Counted from the first letter of the stretch, positions 7,299 to 17,036 are shown. The stretch is DNA of 64,000 bases from UBA4285 sp050944355 (GCA_050944355.1 JBMNQX010000002.1:62001-126000), one strand, 5' to 3'. The notes: generated by a model not told the origin, from the sequence alone. A program made the numbers and translations.

Positions 7299-8852
7299 GT
7301 GAGTGATTCATCGAGCAGCTTCATGACAAATGACAATAAGCGTGCCGCGGGAATTCTGATGCCGGTTTTTTCGCTTCCCGGACGCTACGGAATCGGAACT
7401 CTCGGAAAAAATGCCTATCGTTTTGCAGATCTCCTGGCAAGGACAGGACAGACATACTGGCAGGTGCTTCCGATCGGACCGACCGGATACGGCGATTCCC
7501 CATATCAGAGTTTTTCGACTTTTGCCGGAAATCCGTACTTTATCGATCTGGAAACGCTGATCGACGAGGGGTGGCTTGACCGGGAAGAGTGCGACGACGT
7601 TGATTTCGGGAGTGAGTGCCGGCGCATCGATTACGAAAAACTGTATTTCGGAAGATTTCCGCTTCTTCTGAAAGCGTATCTGAGATTCAGGAAATGTCTG
7701 GATGACGCCGGGGACGCAAGACTCTCAGCGGCAGAGCGCGGGGCGTATGAAACATTTGTCAGGAGCGCTGCTTCCTGGCTGCCGGACTATGCGCGGTTTA
7801 TGTCGGGAAAAAGCGGCTATCCTGCAGAATTCTATTATTTTACGCAGTATGAATTTGATAAGCAGTGGAAGAGGCTGAAGTCGTATGTGAACGGACTGGG
7901 CATTTCCATCATCGGCGATATTCCGATCTATGTTTCCGGCGATTCGGTCGATTTCACGGAGCATCCGGAGCTGTTTCAGCTGGATGAGAACGGAAAGCCG
8001 TGCAAAGTGGCCGGATGTCCGCCGGATGATTTTGCCGCAGGCGGCCAGCTCTGGGGCAATCCGGTTTACGACTGGGAATATCACAGAAAGACCGGCTACA
8101 GCTGGTGGATCAGCCGGATGCGGCGCTGTTTTGAGCTTTTTGACGTGGTGCGGGTCGACCATTTCCGCGGGTTCGATGAGTATTACGCGATTCCGGCCGG
8201 CGCAAAGGACGCGGTTCACGGCACCTGGGAAAAGGGGCCGGGGATTGAATTTTTTGACGTCCTGAAAAGTAAACTGGGGCCGAGGCGGATTATCGCAGAG
8301 GATCTCGGATACCTGACGGATTCGGTGCGGAAACTCGTGAAAGACACGGGGTATCCCGGAATGAAAATTCTGGAATTCGCATTCGATTCACGGGAAAGTT
8401 CTGATTACAGGCCGTGCACTTGGCCCGAAAATGCAGTATGCTATACAGGGACTCATGATAATCAGACTCTTGCCGCCTGGTACCGGGAAATTTCCGTGGA
8501 AGATCAGGATTTCTGCGCCAGATACTGTATGGCATGGCGGCGGGGGGCAGGAGAGGAAACGGAGGTCAAGGCTGTATCCTCGCCCGATCAGGCTGACAGA
8601 GCGCTGATCGGTCAGTTCCTTGACTCTGACTATGTAAAGCAGCTGATCGCCATGACACTTGACGCAAAGCCGGATACTGCCATTATTCCTCTGCAGGATT
8701 ATCTTGAGATGGGGGCCGAAGCCCGTGTCAACCGCCCGTCTACGCTGGGCGGCAACTGGGTCTTCCGCTTTACGGATGAAGATTTTACAGAAGAAACGGC
8801 AGAGTGTATCCGCCGTATGACGGAGGAGAGTCACCGTGCCAGGAAGCAGTGA
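7299..8852 (+). CDS. malQ: 4-alpha-glucanotransferase (amylomaltase)
   Basis: GH77 enzyme (about 518 residues, normal length) that disproportionates maltodextrins in the cytoplasm, releasing glucose and lengthening other chains. Motifs: N-terminal AAGILMPVFSLPGRYGIGTLG, VRVDHFRGFDEYYAIP with the nucleophilic Asp, IAEDLG with the acid/base Glu, and GTHDNQT. GGGAGGAG (7281-7288) is followed by GTG codons at 7290 and 7299; only the second has normal spacing, so I start there. It sits between the permeases and the LacI gene and sets the substrate class of the operon. Confidence 0.93.
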   Translation: MSDSSSSFMTNDNKRAAGILMPVFSLPGRYGIGTLGKNAYRFADLLARTGQTYWQVLPIGPTGYGDSPYQSFSTFAGNPYFIDLETLIDEGWLDREECDDVDFGSECRRIDYEKLYFGRFPLLLKAYLRFRKCLDDAGDARLSAAERGAYETFVRSAASWLPDYARFMSGKSGYPAEFYYFTQYEFDKQWKRLKSYVNGLGISIIGDIPIYVSGDSVDFTEHPELFQLDENGKPCKVAGCPPDDFAAGGQLWGNPVYDWEYHRKTGYSWWISRMRRCFELFDVVRVDHFRGFDEYYAIPAGAKDAVHGTWEKGPGIEFFDVLKSKLGPRRIIAEDLGYLTDSVRKLVKDTGYPGMKILEFAFDSRESSDYRPCTWPENAVCYTGTHDNQTLAAWYREISVEDQDFCARYCMAWRRGAGEETEVKAVSSPDQADRALIGQFLDSDYVKQLIAMTLDAKPDTAIIPLQDYLEMGAEARVNRPSTLGGNWVFRFTDEDFTEETAECIRRMTEESHRARKQ

Positions 8853-8855
8853 GGA

Positions 8856-9947
8856 ATGGCATCAAAGAAACTGACGATCAAAGAGATTGCGAAACTTTCG
8901 GGCATCAGTGTTTCGACTGTGTCCCGGGCAATCAACAACCATTACGACATCAGCCCGGAGACAAAACGCCGGGTGCAGGAAGTTATTGACAAATACGGAT
9001 ACGTTCCGAACAACTCGGCCCGGAACCTGAAGCTAAATGACGCGCGCAACATCGCGGTTCTGGTCAAGGGCATCACGAACCCGTTCTTTACAAATATGTT
9101 GAAAGTCTTCGAACGGGAATGCACCAGCCACAATTATTCGCTGGTTCTGGAGCATGTGGAAGAAGATCAGAATGAGGTGGAGGTGGCCGCGCTTCTGGAA
9201 AAGGAAAAGCGGCTGAACGGCATCGTGTTTCTGGGCGGCAATCCGCTGCAGTCAGTTGACTGGCTGAAGCGCCTGACAGTTCCGTATGTGTTCTGTTCCG
9301 TCGCGGTTACGGACTCGAAGAAATTTTCCAGATATGCGTATGTTTCGATCGACGACAGACGGGAGGCTGAGGCAGTTACGGATTATCTGATCGCGTGCGG
9401 CAGAAAACGGATCGCGATTCTCTGTGCCGGCGAGCAGGATGCCAGTATCGGATCACTCCGCCTGGAAGGATATCTGAATTCGCTCAGGAAACACGGAATT
9501 GCCGTTGATCCGGCTCTGATCCGCCGGCCGATTTCCGTGCAGGATACGTATACTCTGGCAAATGGCTATCAGGCCACCGTGAAACTGGCTCAGTCCGGAG
9601 TGAAGTTTGACGCCATATTTGCGATTTCCGATTCCATAGCGATCGGGTGCCTGAGGGCGCTCAAGGACTGCCATATTCAGATTCCGGAACAGGTATCTGT
9701 AGTCGGATTTGACGGACTTGAGATCGGGGAATATCTGAATCCGTCCCTGACGACTCTGAAACAGCCTGTCGAAGACATGGCAGAAGGTTCCATGCACGCC
9801 CTTTTGTCGATGATTGAGGAAAAAGACAAGGAAGAAACGTCGGAAGGAACTTCTCAGAAGAAGACGAAAACAGATATCAAAAAATATCAGCAGATTTTTT
9901 CCGGTGTTCTTGAAGAGAGGGAAAGCTGCTGCAAACCGGAATCATAA
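8856..9947 (+). CDS. LacI-family transcriptional repressor of the alpha-glucan operon
   Basis: LacI/GalR regulator, 363 residues. The helix-turn-helix LTIKEIAKLSGISVSTVSRA and hinge helix (NNSARNL) occupy the first about 60 residues, followed by a periplasmic-binding-protein-like sensor with the usual TNPFFTNML and VSVVGFDGLEIGEYL segments. The C-terminus has an extra Lys/Glu/Thr-rich stretch. It starts 3 bases after malQ and uses a ribosome site inside the malQ end, so it is the last gene of the operon it probably controls through the sites at 3953-3994. Confidence 0.9.
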   Translation: MASKKLTIKEIAKLSGISVSTVSRAINNHYDISPETKRRVQEVIDKYGYVPNNSARNLKLNDARNIAVLVKGITNPFFTNMLKVFERECTSHNYSLVLEHVEEDQNEVEVAALLEKEKRLNGIVFLGGNPLQSVDWLKRLTVPYVFCSVAVTDSKKFSRYAYVSIDDRREAEAVTDYLIACGRKRIAILCAGEQDASIGSLRLEGYLNSLRKHGIAVDPALIRRPISVQDTYTLANGYQATVKLAQSGVKFDAIFAISDSIAIGCLRALKDCHIQIPEQVSVVGFDGLEIGEYLNPSLTTLKQPVEDMAEGSMHALLSMIEEKDKEETSEGTSQKKTKTDIKKYQQIFSGVLEERESCCKPES

Positions 9948-9987
9948 TTTCGCAGCCCTGAAAGCGAAAGATCGATGCTTAATAAAA

Positions 9988-10021
9988 CCTCCTCATCCAT
10001 GCAGAGCATGTGATGAGGAGG
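9988..10021. terminator. bidirectional terminator between convergent operons
   Basis: CCTCCTCATC (9988-9997) pairs perfectly with GATGAGGAGG (10012-10021). A short T run follows on the minus side (complement of AAAA before 9988); the plus side has only a weak T stretch about 8 bases downstream. It separates the LacI gene from the minus-strand operon ending at 10050. Confidence 0.75.
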
Positions 10022-10049
10022 ATGTACGTTTTACTCTGGCGGGACAGCT

Positions 10050-10427
10050 TTACTGCTGCTTCCGCTTTCTTTTATTTCTGCCTGCGCTCATACAGCCCGC
10101 GATTATGGCGGCGATGGCAGCGGCAAGGAAGATGAATGCGGCTATAAAATAGATCTGGCTGAGGTGGTTTGTTGTCCCGTAAATTTCAAGCACTCCGAGA
10201 AACAGACTGCCGACAGTGAACAGTGCGATGGCAGAGTTGATCATCAGTGAAGCTGCCACGGAAGGAGTCCACGCTTTATTTCTGCCGGCTCCAATCCAGA
10301 TCGTGTACAGGACCGCGCCCGCGAGCGGATACAGAAACGCCAGGATCATGTACAGGGAATAAACCTGATGGCTGAAGCTTTCATAAACAGCGGCAAAGAG
10401 AGCACAGAACGCCGCGGCAAAAAGCAT
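10050..10427 (-). CDS. small four-helix membrane protein of unknown function
   Basis: A very hydrophobic 125-residue protein with four predicted membrane helices and a basic C-terminal tail (GRNKRKRKQQ), which places the tail in the cytoplasm. I take the ATG at 10427, preceded by ACGAGGAATC; an in-frame GTG at 10469 would overlap the end of the upstream gene. It is the last gene of a tightly packed three-gene operon with a phosphodiester glycosidase-like protein and a GT2-GtrA glycosyltransferase, so a role in surface glycan or lipid-linked sugar handling is possible, but I do not recognise the family. Confidence 0.7.
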   Translation of the reverse strand: MLFAAAFCALFAAVYESFSHQVYSLYMILAFLYPLAGAVLYTIWIGAGRNKAWTPSVAASLMINSAIALFTVGSLFLGVLEIYGTTNHLSQIYFIAAFIFLAAAIAAIIAGCMSAGRNKRKRKQQ

Positions 10428-10443
10428 ATGATTCCTCGTTTTT

Positions 10444-11448
10444 TTAAGCTCCGATATAAACAATGTCACTCACCTTCCTCTCTGTACCTACGTTTTTGCC
10501 ATTTGAAGTCGGGTTGTTGATGACGGTGCCGTTGAATACCATCGTGGAAGAACCGCCGCCGTCAAGGTTATAGGCTGTCTGTACACCCAGACTCTGCATA
10601 TATTCAGCGAGTTCGTAGAGCGTCAGACCTGCGCTTTCGCTTGTCCGGCCGTCCGCGACCACCATCACGTAGTGGTTTTCACCGATCTGTCCGATCGCCG
10701 TCCGCGGATTGCTGGTCATCGCCTTTCCGACTTCTTCATTTTCGCCGACAATGATGCTTCCGTCGCTGATCAGTCCCGGTCCGAATGAAAGCACCTGCCA
10801 TGCGCCGGATTCCAAGAGCTCTTCTGCCGTGACGTCATCCTCCGATATGATCGAGAAATTGCCGTCCGAGTCAATAACCAGGTCTTCCTGGCCGCTTGAA
10901 GCTGTGCTCCGGTAGAGAACGCCGTTTCGGATGACGTATCCCGATTCCTGCGCGCCGTAGTAATCGCCGTTGATCGCCAGAATCGCGTTGACCGAATCAG
11001 CGATATCCGATGTCGTCGCAGTCACGTTTTTCCCGTAGGTTCCCTGTGCGAAAGCGGTTTTCAGATATTCCACGGAAGAAACATAGATGTCGGCGACGTA
11101 GACGGTTGTGTCATTTACCCGGTCCGTTGTGATCGTTATGGAAATGTTATCGTCCTGATACGACGTAGACGTCACCACGGCTTCCAAACTTGTCGAAGAT
11201 GTGCTGTCGGTCGATGTGCTGTCCGATGTACTGCCGGAAGCAGAGGAATCCGTGCTGGCGGACGAGTCCGTTGAAGTGGAGCTGGTCGATGCCGTCGTCA
11301 CTTCGCTCGCCGAGACTGTCGTGGTGACGGGCGAATACACCCGCACAATGACAAATGTATCCAGCAGGGAATAGACCGTAAAAGCGGTGAGCGCGCACGT
11401 GAATATGATTTTATAAATAAGACTGCCTTTTCTTTTCAATTCTGACAC
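10444..11448 (-). CDS. membrane-anchored phosphodiester glycosidase (NAGPA-domain) family protein
   Basis: About 334 residues: an N-terminal membrane anchor (SLIYKIIFTCALTAFTVYSL), a long Ser/Thr/Asp-rich linker (about residues 40-88), then a NAGPA/DUF2233 domain with NGDYYG, NPRTAIGQIG and the hallmark NLDGGGSSTM. The domain faces outward and is expected to cleave sugar-1-phosphate phosphodiesters in wall polymers or exopolysaccharide. The GTG at 11448 abuts the Shine-Dalgarno sequence GAGGAG, so the TTG at 11439, about eight bases from it, may be the true start. It overlaps the glycosyltransferase gene by about 30-40 bases. Confidence 0.85.
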   Translation of the reverse strand: MSELKRKGSLIYKIIFTCALTAFTVYSLLDTFVIVRVYSPVTTTVSASEVTTASTSSTSTDSSASTDSSASGSTSDSTSTDSTSSTSLEAVVTSTSYQDDNISITITTDRVNDTTVYVADIYVSSVEYLKTAFAQGTYGKNVTATTSDIADSVNAILAINGDYYGAQESGYVIRNGVLYRSTASSGQEDLVIDSDGNFSIISEDDVTAEELLESGAWQVLSFGPGLISDGSIIVGENEEVGKAMTSNPRTAIGQIGENHYVMVVADGRTSESAGLTLYELAEYMQSLGVQTAYNLDGGGSSTMVFNGTVINNPTSNGKNVGTERKVSDIVYIGA

Positions 11449-12496
11449 CTCCTCTGTTTGTATCTACCAGATCTCTGAAAATATATCTCTTCTGCATCAG
11501 CCAGCTGAAGAAGAAAAGAATACACTCGACGACGATTTTCGCCAGGAAGCGGTTGACTCCCAGAATTTCAACAAAAACCGTCAGAAGAGATGTGTTGATG
11601 AGAAGAATCAGAGCAGCGAGCACCGCGTACTGGGCGGCCTGATAGAATATGTTTTTATGACTCTTGAAGACCATCCGGCGGTTCAGCGTGAAATTCACGG
11701 TGCCGCTGACAATCCTCGCGAAGACGTTCGAGAGAATCAGACCTGTCGTCCCCGCTCCGGCAAGCAGTGTCGAGAGCAGAGAAAACATTCCGTAATCAGT
11801 CAGGAAACCGGCGAACGAGGAAAACGAAAACTTCAGGATTTCCTGATAGATCCGCGCAGAGTCCTTTACCGCCCGGAAATGGGATCCCCGGTTGTTGTCT
11901 TTGTAGATGGTCTGAATCGGAACTTCACGGATTTCCGTGCCGTTTTTACTGCAGGACAGCAGAACGTTGATTTCATATTCGTAGCGGTTTCCGTCAACTG
12001 TGAGATACTTTGGAATCTGATCCGCTCTGAATGCTCTCAGACCTGTCTGCGTATCACTGACGGCCACGCCTGTGCACAGGTGGAACACAACGCTTGTGAT
12101 CCGGTTCCCGGCTTTGCTCTTAAACGGCACGCCGTCCCGGAAATGGCGGCTGCCGAGTACAAGAGCGTGCGGGTGCTGCTCTGCTTCCCGGCAGATTCTG
12201 TCGGCGTCTTCCGGAAGGTGCTGCCCGTCGGCATCCATCGTAACCACGATGCTGTCGTCCGGAAAATTTTCAGATATGAATTTCAATCCGGTTTTAAGGG
12301 CAAATCCCTTGCCCTGATTGACCGAATAGCGAAGGACGCAGGAATCTTTCGCGGCCTCCGAGAATATTTCATTGCAGGCAGGGCTGCTGCCGTCATCGAC
12401 GACGACCGCTGTATATCCATACTGCTTCAGGTCCTTTAACAGATCAAGCAGTTCTTTGCCCGGCTCATAAGCCGGGATCAATGCAATTTTCATCAC
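11411..12496 (-). CDS. GT2 glycosyltransferase fused to a GtrA-type membrane domain
   Basis: 361 residues. Residues 1-220 are a GT-A family 2 glycosyltransferase (IPAYEPG start, VVDDGS, TMDADGQH as the DxD segment, GSRHF, QTGLRAFR), of the polyprenyl-phosphate sugar transferase type. Residues about 230-340 form a four-helix GtrA-like domain (FLTDYGMFSLL..., NFTLNRRMVF..., CILFFFSWLMQKRYIF) that flips or anchors lipid-linked sugars. Expected role: making and translocating undecaprenyl-phosphate-sugar for surface decoration. The ATG at 12496 follows GGAGGTCC. It heads the minus-strand operon with the phosphodiester glycosidase and the small membrane protein. Confidence 0.88.
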   Translation of the reverse strand: MMKIALIPAYEPGKELLDLLKDLKQYGYTAVVVDDGSSPACNEIFSEAAKDSCVLRYSVNQGKGFALKTGLKFISENFPDDSIVVTMDADGQHLPEDADRICREAEQHPHALVLGSRHFRDGVPFKSKAGNRITSVVFHLCTGVAVSDTQTGLRAFRADQIPKYLTVDGNRYEYEINVLLSCSKNGTEIREVPIQTIYKDNNRGSHFRAVKDSARIYQEILKFSFSSFAGFLTDYGMFSLLSTLLAGAGTTGLILSNVFARIVSGTVNFTLNRRMVFKSHKNIFYQAAQYAVLAALILLINTSLLTVFVEILGVNRFLAKIVVECILFFFSWLMQKRYIFRDLVDTNRGGVRIEKKRQSYL

Positions 12497-12831
12497 AGGA
12501 CCTCCTTATCTTCAGTGATTTCTGCCGGCGGGAATTAATTACACCGGTTGTCTTTTGAAAAGAAAGATACTCGTGAGTTGTGAACAAATTGCGTTTTGCC
12601 AGTGATGACTTTGTGTAATAATTGAACTGTAAGGATGTAGTGGAAATCTTATAAAAAAATGACTATAATTCAGTTTTGTAAGGGGAATGTAAAAAAGACG
12701 AAAACAGTTTTGTGAAACACTATATAATTAATGATTCTGAAATATCGCATGCCTGTGGGGGGTTACGTGTTAACGGCAGGTTCTGATGACAAATGATATT
12801 TCCGAATCAGAGGCCGGATCCTGGAGGTATT
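12497..12831. promoter_or_regulatory. AT-rich intergenic region with divergent promoters
   Basis: It separates the minus-strand glycosyltransferase operon from the plus-strand ABC gene. TATAAT at 12723-12728 is the best -10 for the ABC gene, but no good -35 accompanies it. Runs of A and T around 12540-12700 hold no convincing gene or hairpin. Promoter assignment is weak. Confidence 0.4.
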
Positions 12832-15800
12832 ATGCTGGAACTTCATGATATATGTAAAGAATACCGCACGGGTGATACAGTGCAGAAGGCACTTGATCAT
12901 GTGGATCTGACACTGGCTGATACAGAGTTTGTCGCTATTCTGGGACCGTCCGGCTCCGGAAAGACGACACTGCTCAATATAATCGGAGGTCTTGACCGCT
13001 ATGACAGCGGTGACCTGATCATAGACGGTATTTCAACAAAAGACTATACAGACCGCGACTGGGACGCATACCGCAATCACGCCGTGGGGTTTGTGTTTCA
13101 GAGCTATAACCTGATTATGCACCAGAGCGTGCTCTCAAATGTCGAACTTGCGCTTACAATCGGCGGAGTATCGAGAGAAGAAAGACGGCAGCGGGCAGAG
13201 GAAGCGCTCCGCCTGGTGGGGCTGGGCGATCACATGCACAAAAAGCCGAATCAGCTCTCCGGCGGTCAGATGCAGCGCGTCGCCATCGCCAGAGCACTTG
13301 TCAACAACCCGAAAATTCTGCTGGCTGATGAGCCGACCGGTGCGCTGGACAGTGAAACAAGTATTCAGGTGATGAACCTGCTTAAAAAAGTCGCGCAGAA
13401 CCGCCTCGTCGTGATGGTCACCCATAACCCGGAGCTGGCGGAAAAGTATGCGACCCGCATCGTGACGATCAAAGACGGCCAAATTGCCGGGAGCCGTGAC
13501 CTGCCCCAGAATGTGCCGGCAGTTGTTCCGGAAGGAGCTGCGGCTGCGTCAGCGGCAGCGGCAGCGGTTCTTGCCGGGGAAAAATCTCCGGCATCTCAGG
13601 AGGCCGGCCCTTCTGAGAAAGACATTGTGAAAAACGGCCGCTTCCGACACACCTCGATGAATTTCCTGACGGCTCTGGGGCTCAGTTTTCAGAATCTGAG
13701 GACAAAGAAAGCCAGAACATTCATGGTTTCATTTGCCGGGTCGATCGGCATCATCGGCATCGCGCTGATTCTGGCTATCGAGACAGGACTTCAGCAGTAT
13801 GTCAGCAGCACTGAGAGTGCAACGCTTTCGCAGTATCCGATTGAAATTTATTCGACAGGAATTGACTGGTCATCGCTTCTCACGGAGAGTTATGGCACGG
13901 CACTTTCCATGACATCGGTGTCAGGCAGCAGTTCAGACGATGAGACTGCCGGTACGGATGAGATTGTCGTCAATACGCTCGCCAAGGACATCTTCACCGG
14001 CATGAATGCGAACGATCTGGTTTCATTCAAGCAGTATCTTGAGAGCGGCGAGTCTGATATTAACAATTATGTGACGGATATCGAATACAATTACGGCGTG
14101 GAGCCGCAGATTTACACGTACGAACCGGACGGAACGTATGAACAGCTGAACCCGAACCGGATGCTTTCGGACATGCTGACCTCGATTGTCGATGTCAGCA
14201 GTCTGATGGACGGCATTGTGGGCGAGTCCATTTTCCATGCGATGCCATCTGATTCCAGCATTTACGAGGAGTCATACGATGTGAAAGCGGGACGCTGGCC
14301 GGAAAACAGCCATGAGCTCGTTCTTGTCCTGACAAATGACGGCCGCATATCGGATTTCCTTCTGTATGAACTGGGGATTAAAGATCCCGATGAACTGCGC
14401 AGTATGATTGATAAATTTTCGTCGGGGTCCGACAATTCCATTTTAAGCCTCGCACAGAGTGCGGCATCTGTCGTCGGCGGAACCGATGAAAGCACGACAG
14501 ACGAGAGTGAAAGCGAGAGTGTGCAGGAAACGGATTCGACGGATACTGAGGCAGAGGATGACTCGGATGATGAGACGGAAGTGTGCCATTACAGCGATTT
14601 CCTGGACCGCAAGTTCAAGCTGATTCTGGGGAGCGACACATACGTGTATAATTCGGACATGGGCGTGTGGAGCGACAAATCCGATGATGCCGACTATATG
14701 TCGCAGCTGGTGGCAAATGGCGAAGATCTCACCATAGTCGGTATTGTGCAGGCAAAAGAAAATGCTTCCAATATGATGCTGACGAGCGGAATCGGATATT
14801 CCCGTGATCTGATCTATGAACTGATAGAGAGGGAGAGCGAGAGCGAACCGGTTCAGCAGCAGCTTGCCAATCCGGACACGGATATCTTTACCGGGAAAAA
14901 GTTCACGGACGACAGCTCTTCGTTTGACTTCGGAAGTCTGGTGACGCTGGATCACGATGATGTCGCCAAAGCGTTCGATGTAAACATGGACAACGATTCG
15001 GCGGATAGTCTGGAGACTTATCTTGCCTCTGAGATCGATGAAATAACGCAGCAGATTGTGCAGTACGCCTCGAATGAGGCAAGTTCAGCGACGGGCAGTA
15101 TATCGCTGGAGGACTATATTGATCTGGACGCCCTGGCATCCGAGATACCGCAGCTTTCAGAAGAGGATCTGAGCAGTATTTTGAATGCCGCGTTTTCCAA
15201 TCTGTCAGAAGAAGCTGTAAAACAGGCAATTCAGACAATCGGGACACAGTATGTGAATCAGCTGAAAAATGAAGCTGAAAATACGGCCTCCGCGGGAATT
15301 GACAGTGAGCAGCTGGAACAGATTTTCAAGACACTTACGGACTATATCGGGCAGTATCTGTCTTCCGGTGAAGCGCAGCAGGTCATCAGGGAACAGGTTG
15401 AAAGCATCGTCAATGAAAATGCCAGCCAGATTTCAAAGGATGTCATTCAGTCAAAACTGCAGGAAGAAATTGAGGCGTATATCAGCTGGGTCAATGCCCA
15501 GAACAGCGCATCCGGCAGCACAGGCACGACGGGCACCACAACCGGGACGGGCGAAAGTGGAACGCAGGGCAGCGGTTCATCCCAGCAGCTGAATCCCGGT
15601 GATCCGACTGTTATCGCTCTCTATCTGGCGAGTCAGGAAGGTCAGCAGAGAATCAATGCCCTTGCTTCTTCGATCGCGCAGATGTCCGTGACGATCAGTG
15701 AAGATCAGCTGAAGCAGATCAGTGATGCGCTGATTCAGTCATTTGCCACGTATGCGTCAGAGAACGATATTCCGGGGCTGGAGGAGTTCACGGAGCAGAT

Positions 15801-16842
15801 CACGGAGAGTCTGACGGACAGCCTGGCTGAGTATCTGACTTCAGAGGATGTCAGCGAGACCATCCGGCAGACTGTCACGCAGATGATCGACAGTGACGCT
15901 GTCCGGGAAGCCGTGTCAGCCGCTGTAACAGAAAAGATTTCCGGCCTCGAAGAGGATGTGAGTCAGGATATCATTGACAAGGTCAGCGCCGCCGCGCAGG
16001 CAGAGATTGAAAAATTTGCCGCTGATGTTTCCGGCGAGGCGAAGAGACTGGTTCAGGCTGCGATTGAAGAGGACTATCCTCAGATTGCGGACTATATCAA
16101 CACGAATATCGGAGATTTCTTCACGGTGGATCAGGAGGCGTTCCGCCAGGCGATCAAAGTGACAGTGGGAGTTCCGGAGCTGCAGTCTATTCTCACTTCC
16201 TTTCTGAACAGCGACGAGGCAACGCTGTCCGGGAACTTAAGCACTCTCGGGTATGCGGATCTGGACAGTCCGACGGTTATCATCATCTATCCGAAGGACT
16301 TTAATGCCAAGAATCAAATCGCGGATATTATCGATTCGTATAATGATGACGTGAAAAGCCGGGGCGAAGATGACAAGGCTATCACGTATTCGGACGTGGT
16401 CGCGACGATGATGCAGTCCATCACGGATATCATCAACGCCATAAGCCGTATTCTGGTCGCTTTTGTCTCGATTTCACTGGTGGTTTCGTCAATCATGATC
16501 GGCGTCATTACGTATATCAGTGTGCTGGAACGGAAAAAAGAAATCGGCATCCTGCGGGCAATGGGGGCGTCAAAGCACAATGTGCGGGAAGTATTCAATG
16601 CTGAGACATTCATCACCGGCCTTGTGTCCGGATGCCTGGGCATAGGGCTGACTTTTGCCCTGATACCGCTCGCGAATATGATTATTCAGTATAAGACCGG
16701 ACAGGCCATCACGGCCGTTCTGGAACCCGGAATGGCGGGAGCGCTTATTCTTCTCTCTGTCGTTCTGACACTGCTGGCGGGACTGATTCCGTCCGGGAAA
16801 GCGGCCAGAAGCGATCCGGTCGCAGCGCTGCGCTCCGAGTGA
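12832..16842 (+). CDS. very large ABC transporter: N-terminal ATPase fused to FtsX-type permease with giant extracytoplasmic domain
   Basis: A 1336-residue MacB/FtsX-class ABC protein. I start at ATG 12832 after GGAGGT; the in-frame ATG at 12793 lacks a site. ATPase domain (1-230): Walker A GPSGSGKTT (38-46), LSGGQ (about 142), Walker B LLADEP (about 163), H-loop VTHNP (about 197). An Ala-rich linker leads to membrane helix 1 (about 297-320). Three more helices lie at the C-terminus (about 1190-1325), with LERKKEIGILRAMGAS between them. Between helices 1 and 2 lie about 870 residues, including an acidic Ser/Glu/Asp tract (about 553-583), helical Ala/Gln/Glu/Ile-rich segments and a Gly/Thr/Ser linker (about 892-920). 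Such proteins usually move antimicrobial peptides, lipids or lipoproteins, or act mechanically; the substrate is unknown. Confidence 0.85.
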   Translation: MLELHDICKEYRTGDTVQKALDHVDLTLADTEFVAILGPSGSGKTTLLNIIGGLDRYDSGDLIIDGISTKDYTDRDWDAYRNHAVGFVFQSYNLIMHQSVLSNVELALTIGGVSREERRQRAEEALRLVGLGDHMHKKPNQLSGGQMQRVAIARALVNNPKILLADEPTGALDSETSIQVMNLLKKVAQNRLVVMVTHNPELAEKYATRIVTIKDGQIAGSRDLPQNVPAVVPEGAAAASAAAAAVLAGEKSPASQEAGPSEKDIVKNGRFRHTSMNFLTALGLSFQNLRTKKARTFMVSFAGSIGIIGIALILAIETGLQQYVSSTESATLSQYPIEIYSTGIDWSSLLTESYGTALSMTSVSGSSSDDETAGTDEIVVNTLAKDIFTGMNANDLVSFKQYLESGESDINNYVTDIEYNYGVEPQIYTYEPDGTYEQLNPNRMLSDMLTSIVDVSSLMDGIVGESIFHAMPSDSSIYEESYDVKAGRWPENSHELVLVLTNDGRISDFLLYELGIKDPDELRSMIDKFSSGSDNSILSLAQSAASVVGGTDESTTDESESESVQETDSTDTEAEDDSDDETEVCHYSDFLDRKFKLILGSDTYVYNSDMGVWSDKSDDADYMSQLVANGEDLTIVGIVQAKENASNMMLTSGIGYSRDLIYELIERESESEPVQQQLANPDTDIFTGKKFTDDSSSFDFGSLVTLDHDDVAKAFDVNMDNDSADSLETYLASEIDEITQQIVQYASNEASSATGSISLEDYIDLDALASEIPQLSEEDLSSILNAAFSNLSEEAVKQAIQTIGTQYVNQLKNEAENTASAGIDSEQLEQIFKTLTDYIGQYLSSGEAQQVIREQVESIVNENASQISKDVIQSKLQEEIEAYISWVNAQNSASGSTGTTGTTTGTGESGTQGSGSSQQLNPGDPTVIALYLASQEGQQRINALASSIAQMSVTISEDQLKQISDALIQSFATYASENDIPGLEEFTEQITESLTDSLAEYLTSEDVSETIRQTVTQMIDSDAVREAVSAAVTEKISGLEEDVSQDIIDKVSAAAQAEIEKFAADVSGEAKRLVQAAIEEDYPQIADYINTNIGDFFTVDQEAFRQAIKVTVGVPELQSILTSFLNSDEATLSGNLSTLGYADLDSPTVIIIYPKDFNAKNQIADIIDSYNDDVKSRGEDDKAITYSDVVATMMQSITDIINAISRILVAFVSISLVVSSIMIGVITYISVLERKKEIGILRAMGASKHNVREVFNAETFITGLVSGCLGIGLTFALIPLANMIIQYKTGQAITAVLEPGMAGALILLSVVLTLLAGLIPSGKAARSDPVAALRSE

Positions 16843-16866
16843 CGGGCAAAACAATATTTTTAATCT

Positions 16867-16908
16867 GCCGCTTCCGGCTTTCCTTTGTGGTGCCGGGAGC
16901 GGCTTTTT
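16867..16908 (+). terminator. terminator after the large ABC gene
   Basis: GCCGCTTCCGG (16867-16877) pairs with CCGGGAGCGGC (16893-16903) and is followed by five T. Confidence 0.88.
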
Positions 16909-16938
16909 ATACCGGCAGATGTTCATGTTCTAATAAAA

Positions 16939-17001
16939 TTAGAAATATATTCCAAAGCGCAGATTTACATCGAAATTTATTAGCTTTATAGTGGAATACA
17001 G
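16939..17001 (+). promoter_or_regulatory. promoter-operator of the Y-family polymerase gene
   Basis: TTTACA (16964-16969), a 17-base spacer and TATAGT (16987-16992). The surrounding about 60 bases closely match the promoter region at 21203-21266. A GATTTACATC element covers the -35 and a related GGAATACA (16993-17000) follows the -10. This looks like a pair of operator half-sites bracketing the promoter. The likely binder is the S24 repressor at 18749-19462 (inference). Confidence 0.65.
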
Positions 17002-17036
17002 GAACAGCAGAAGACGATTTCAGAGAGGAGAACAGC

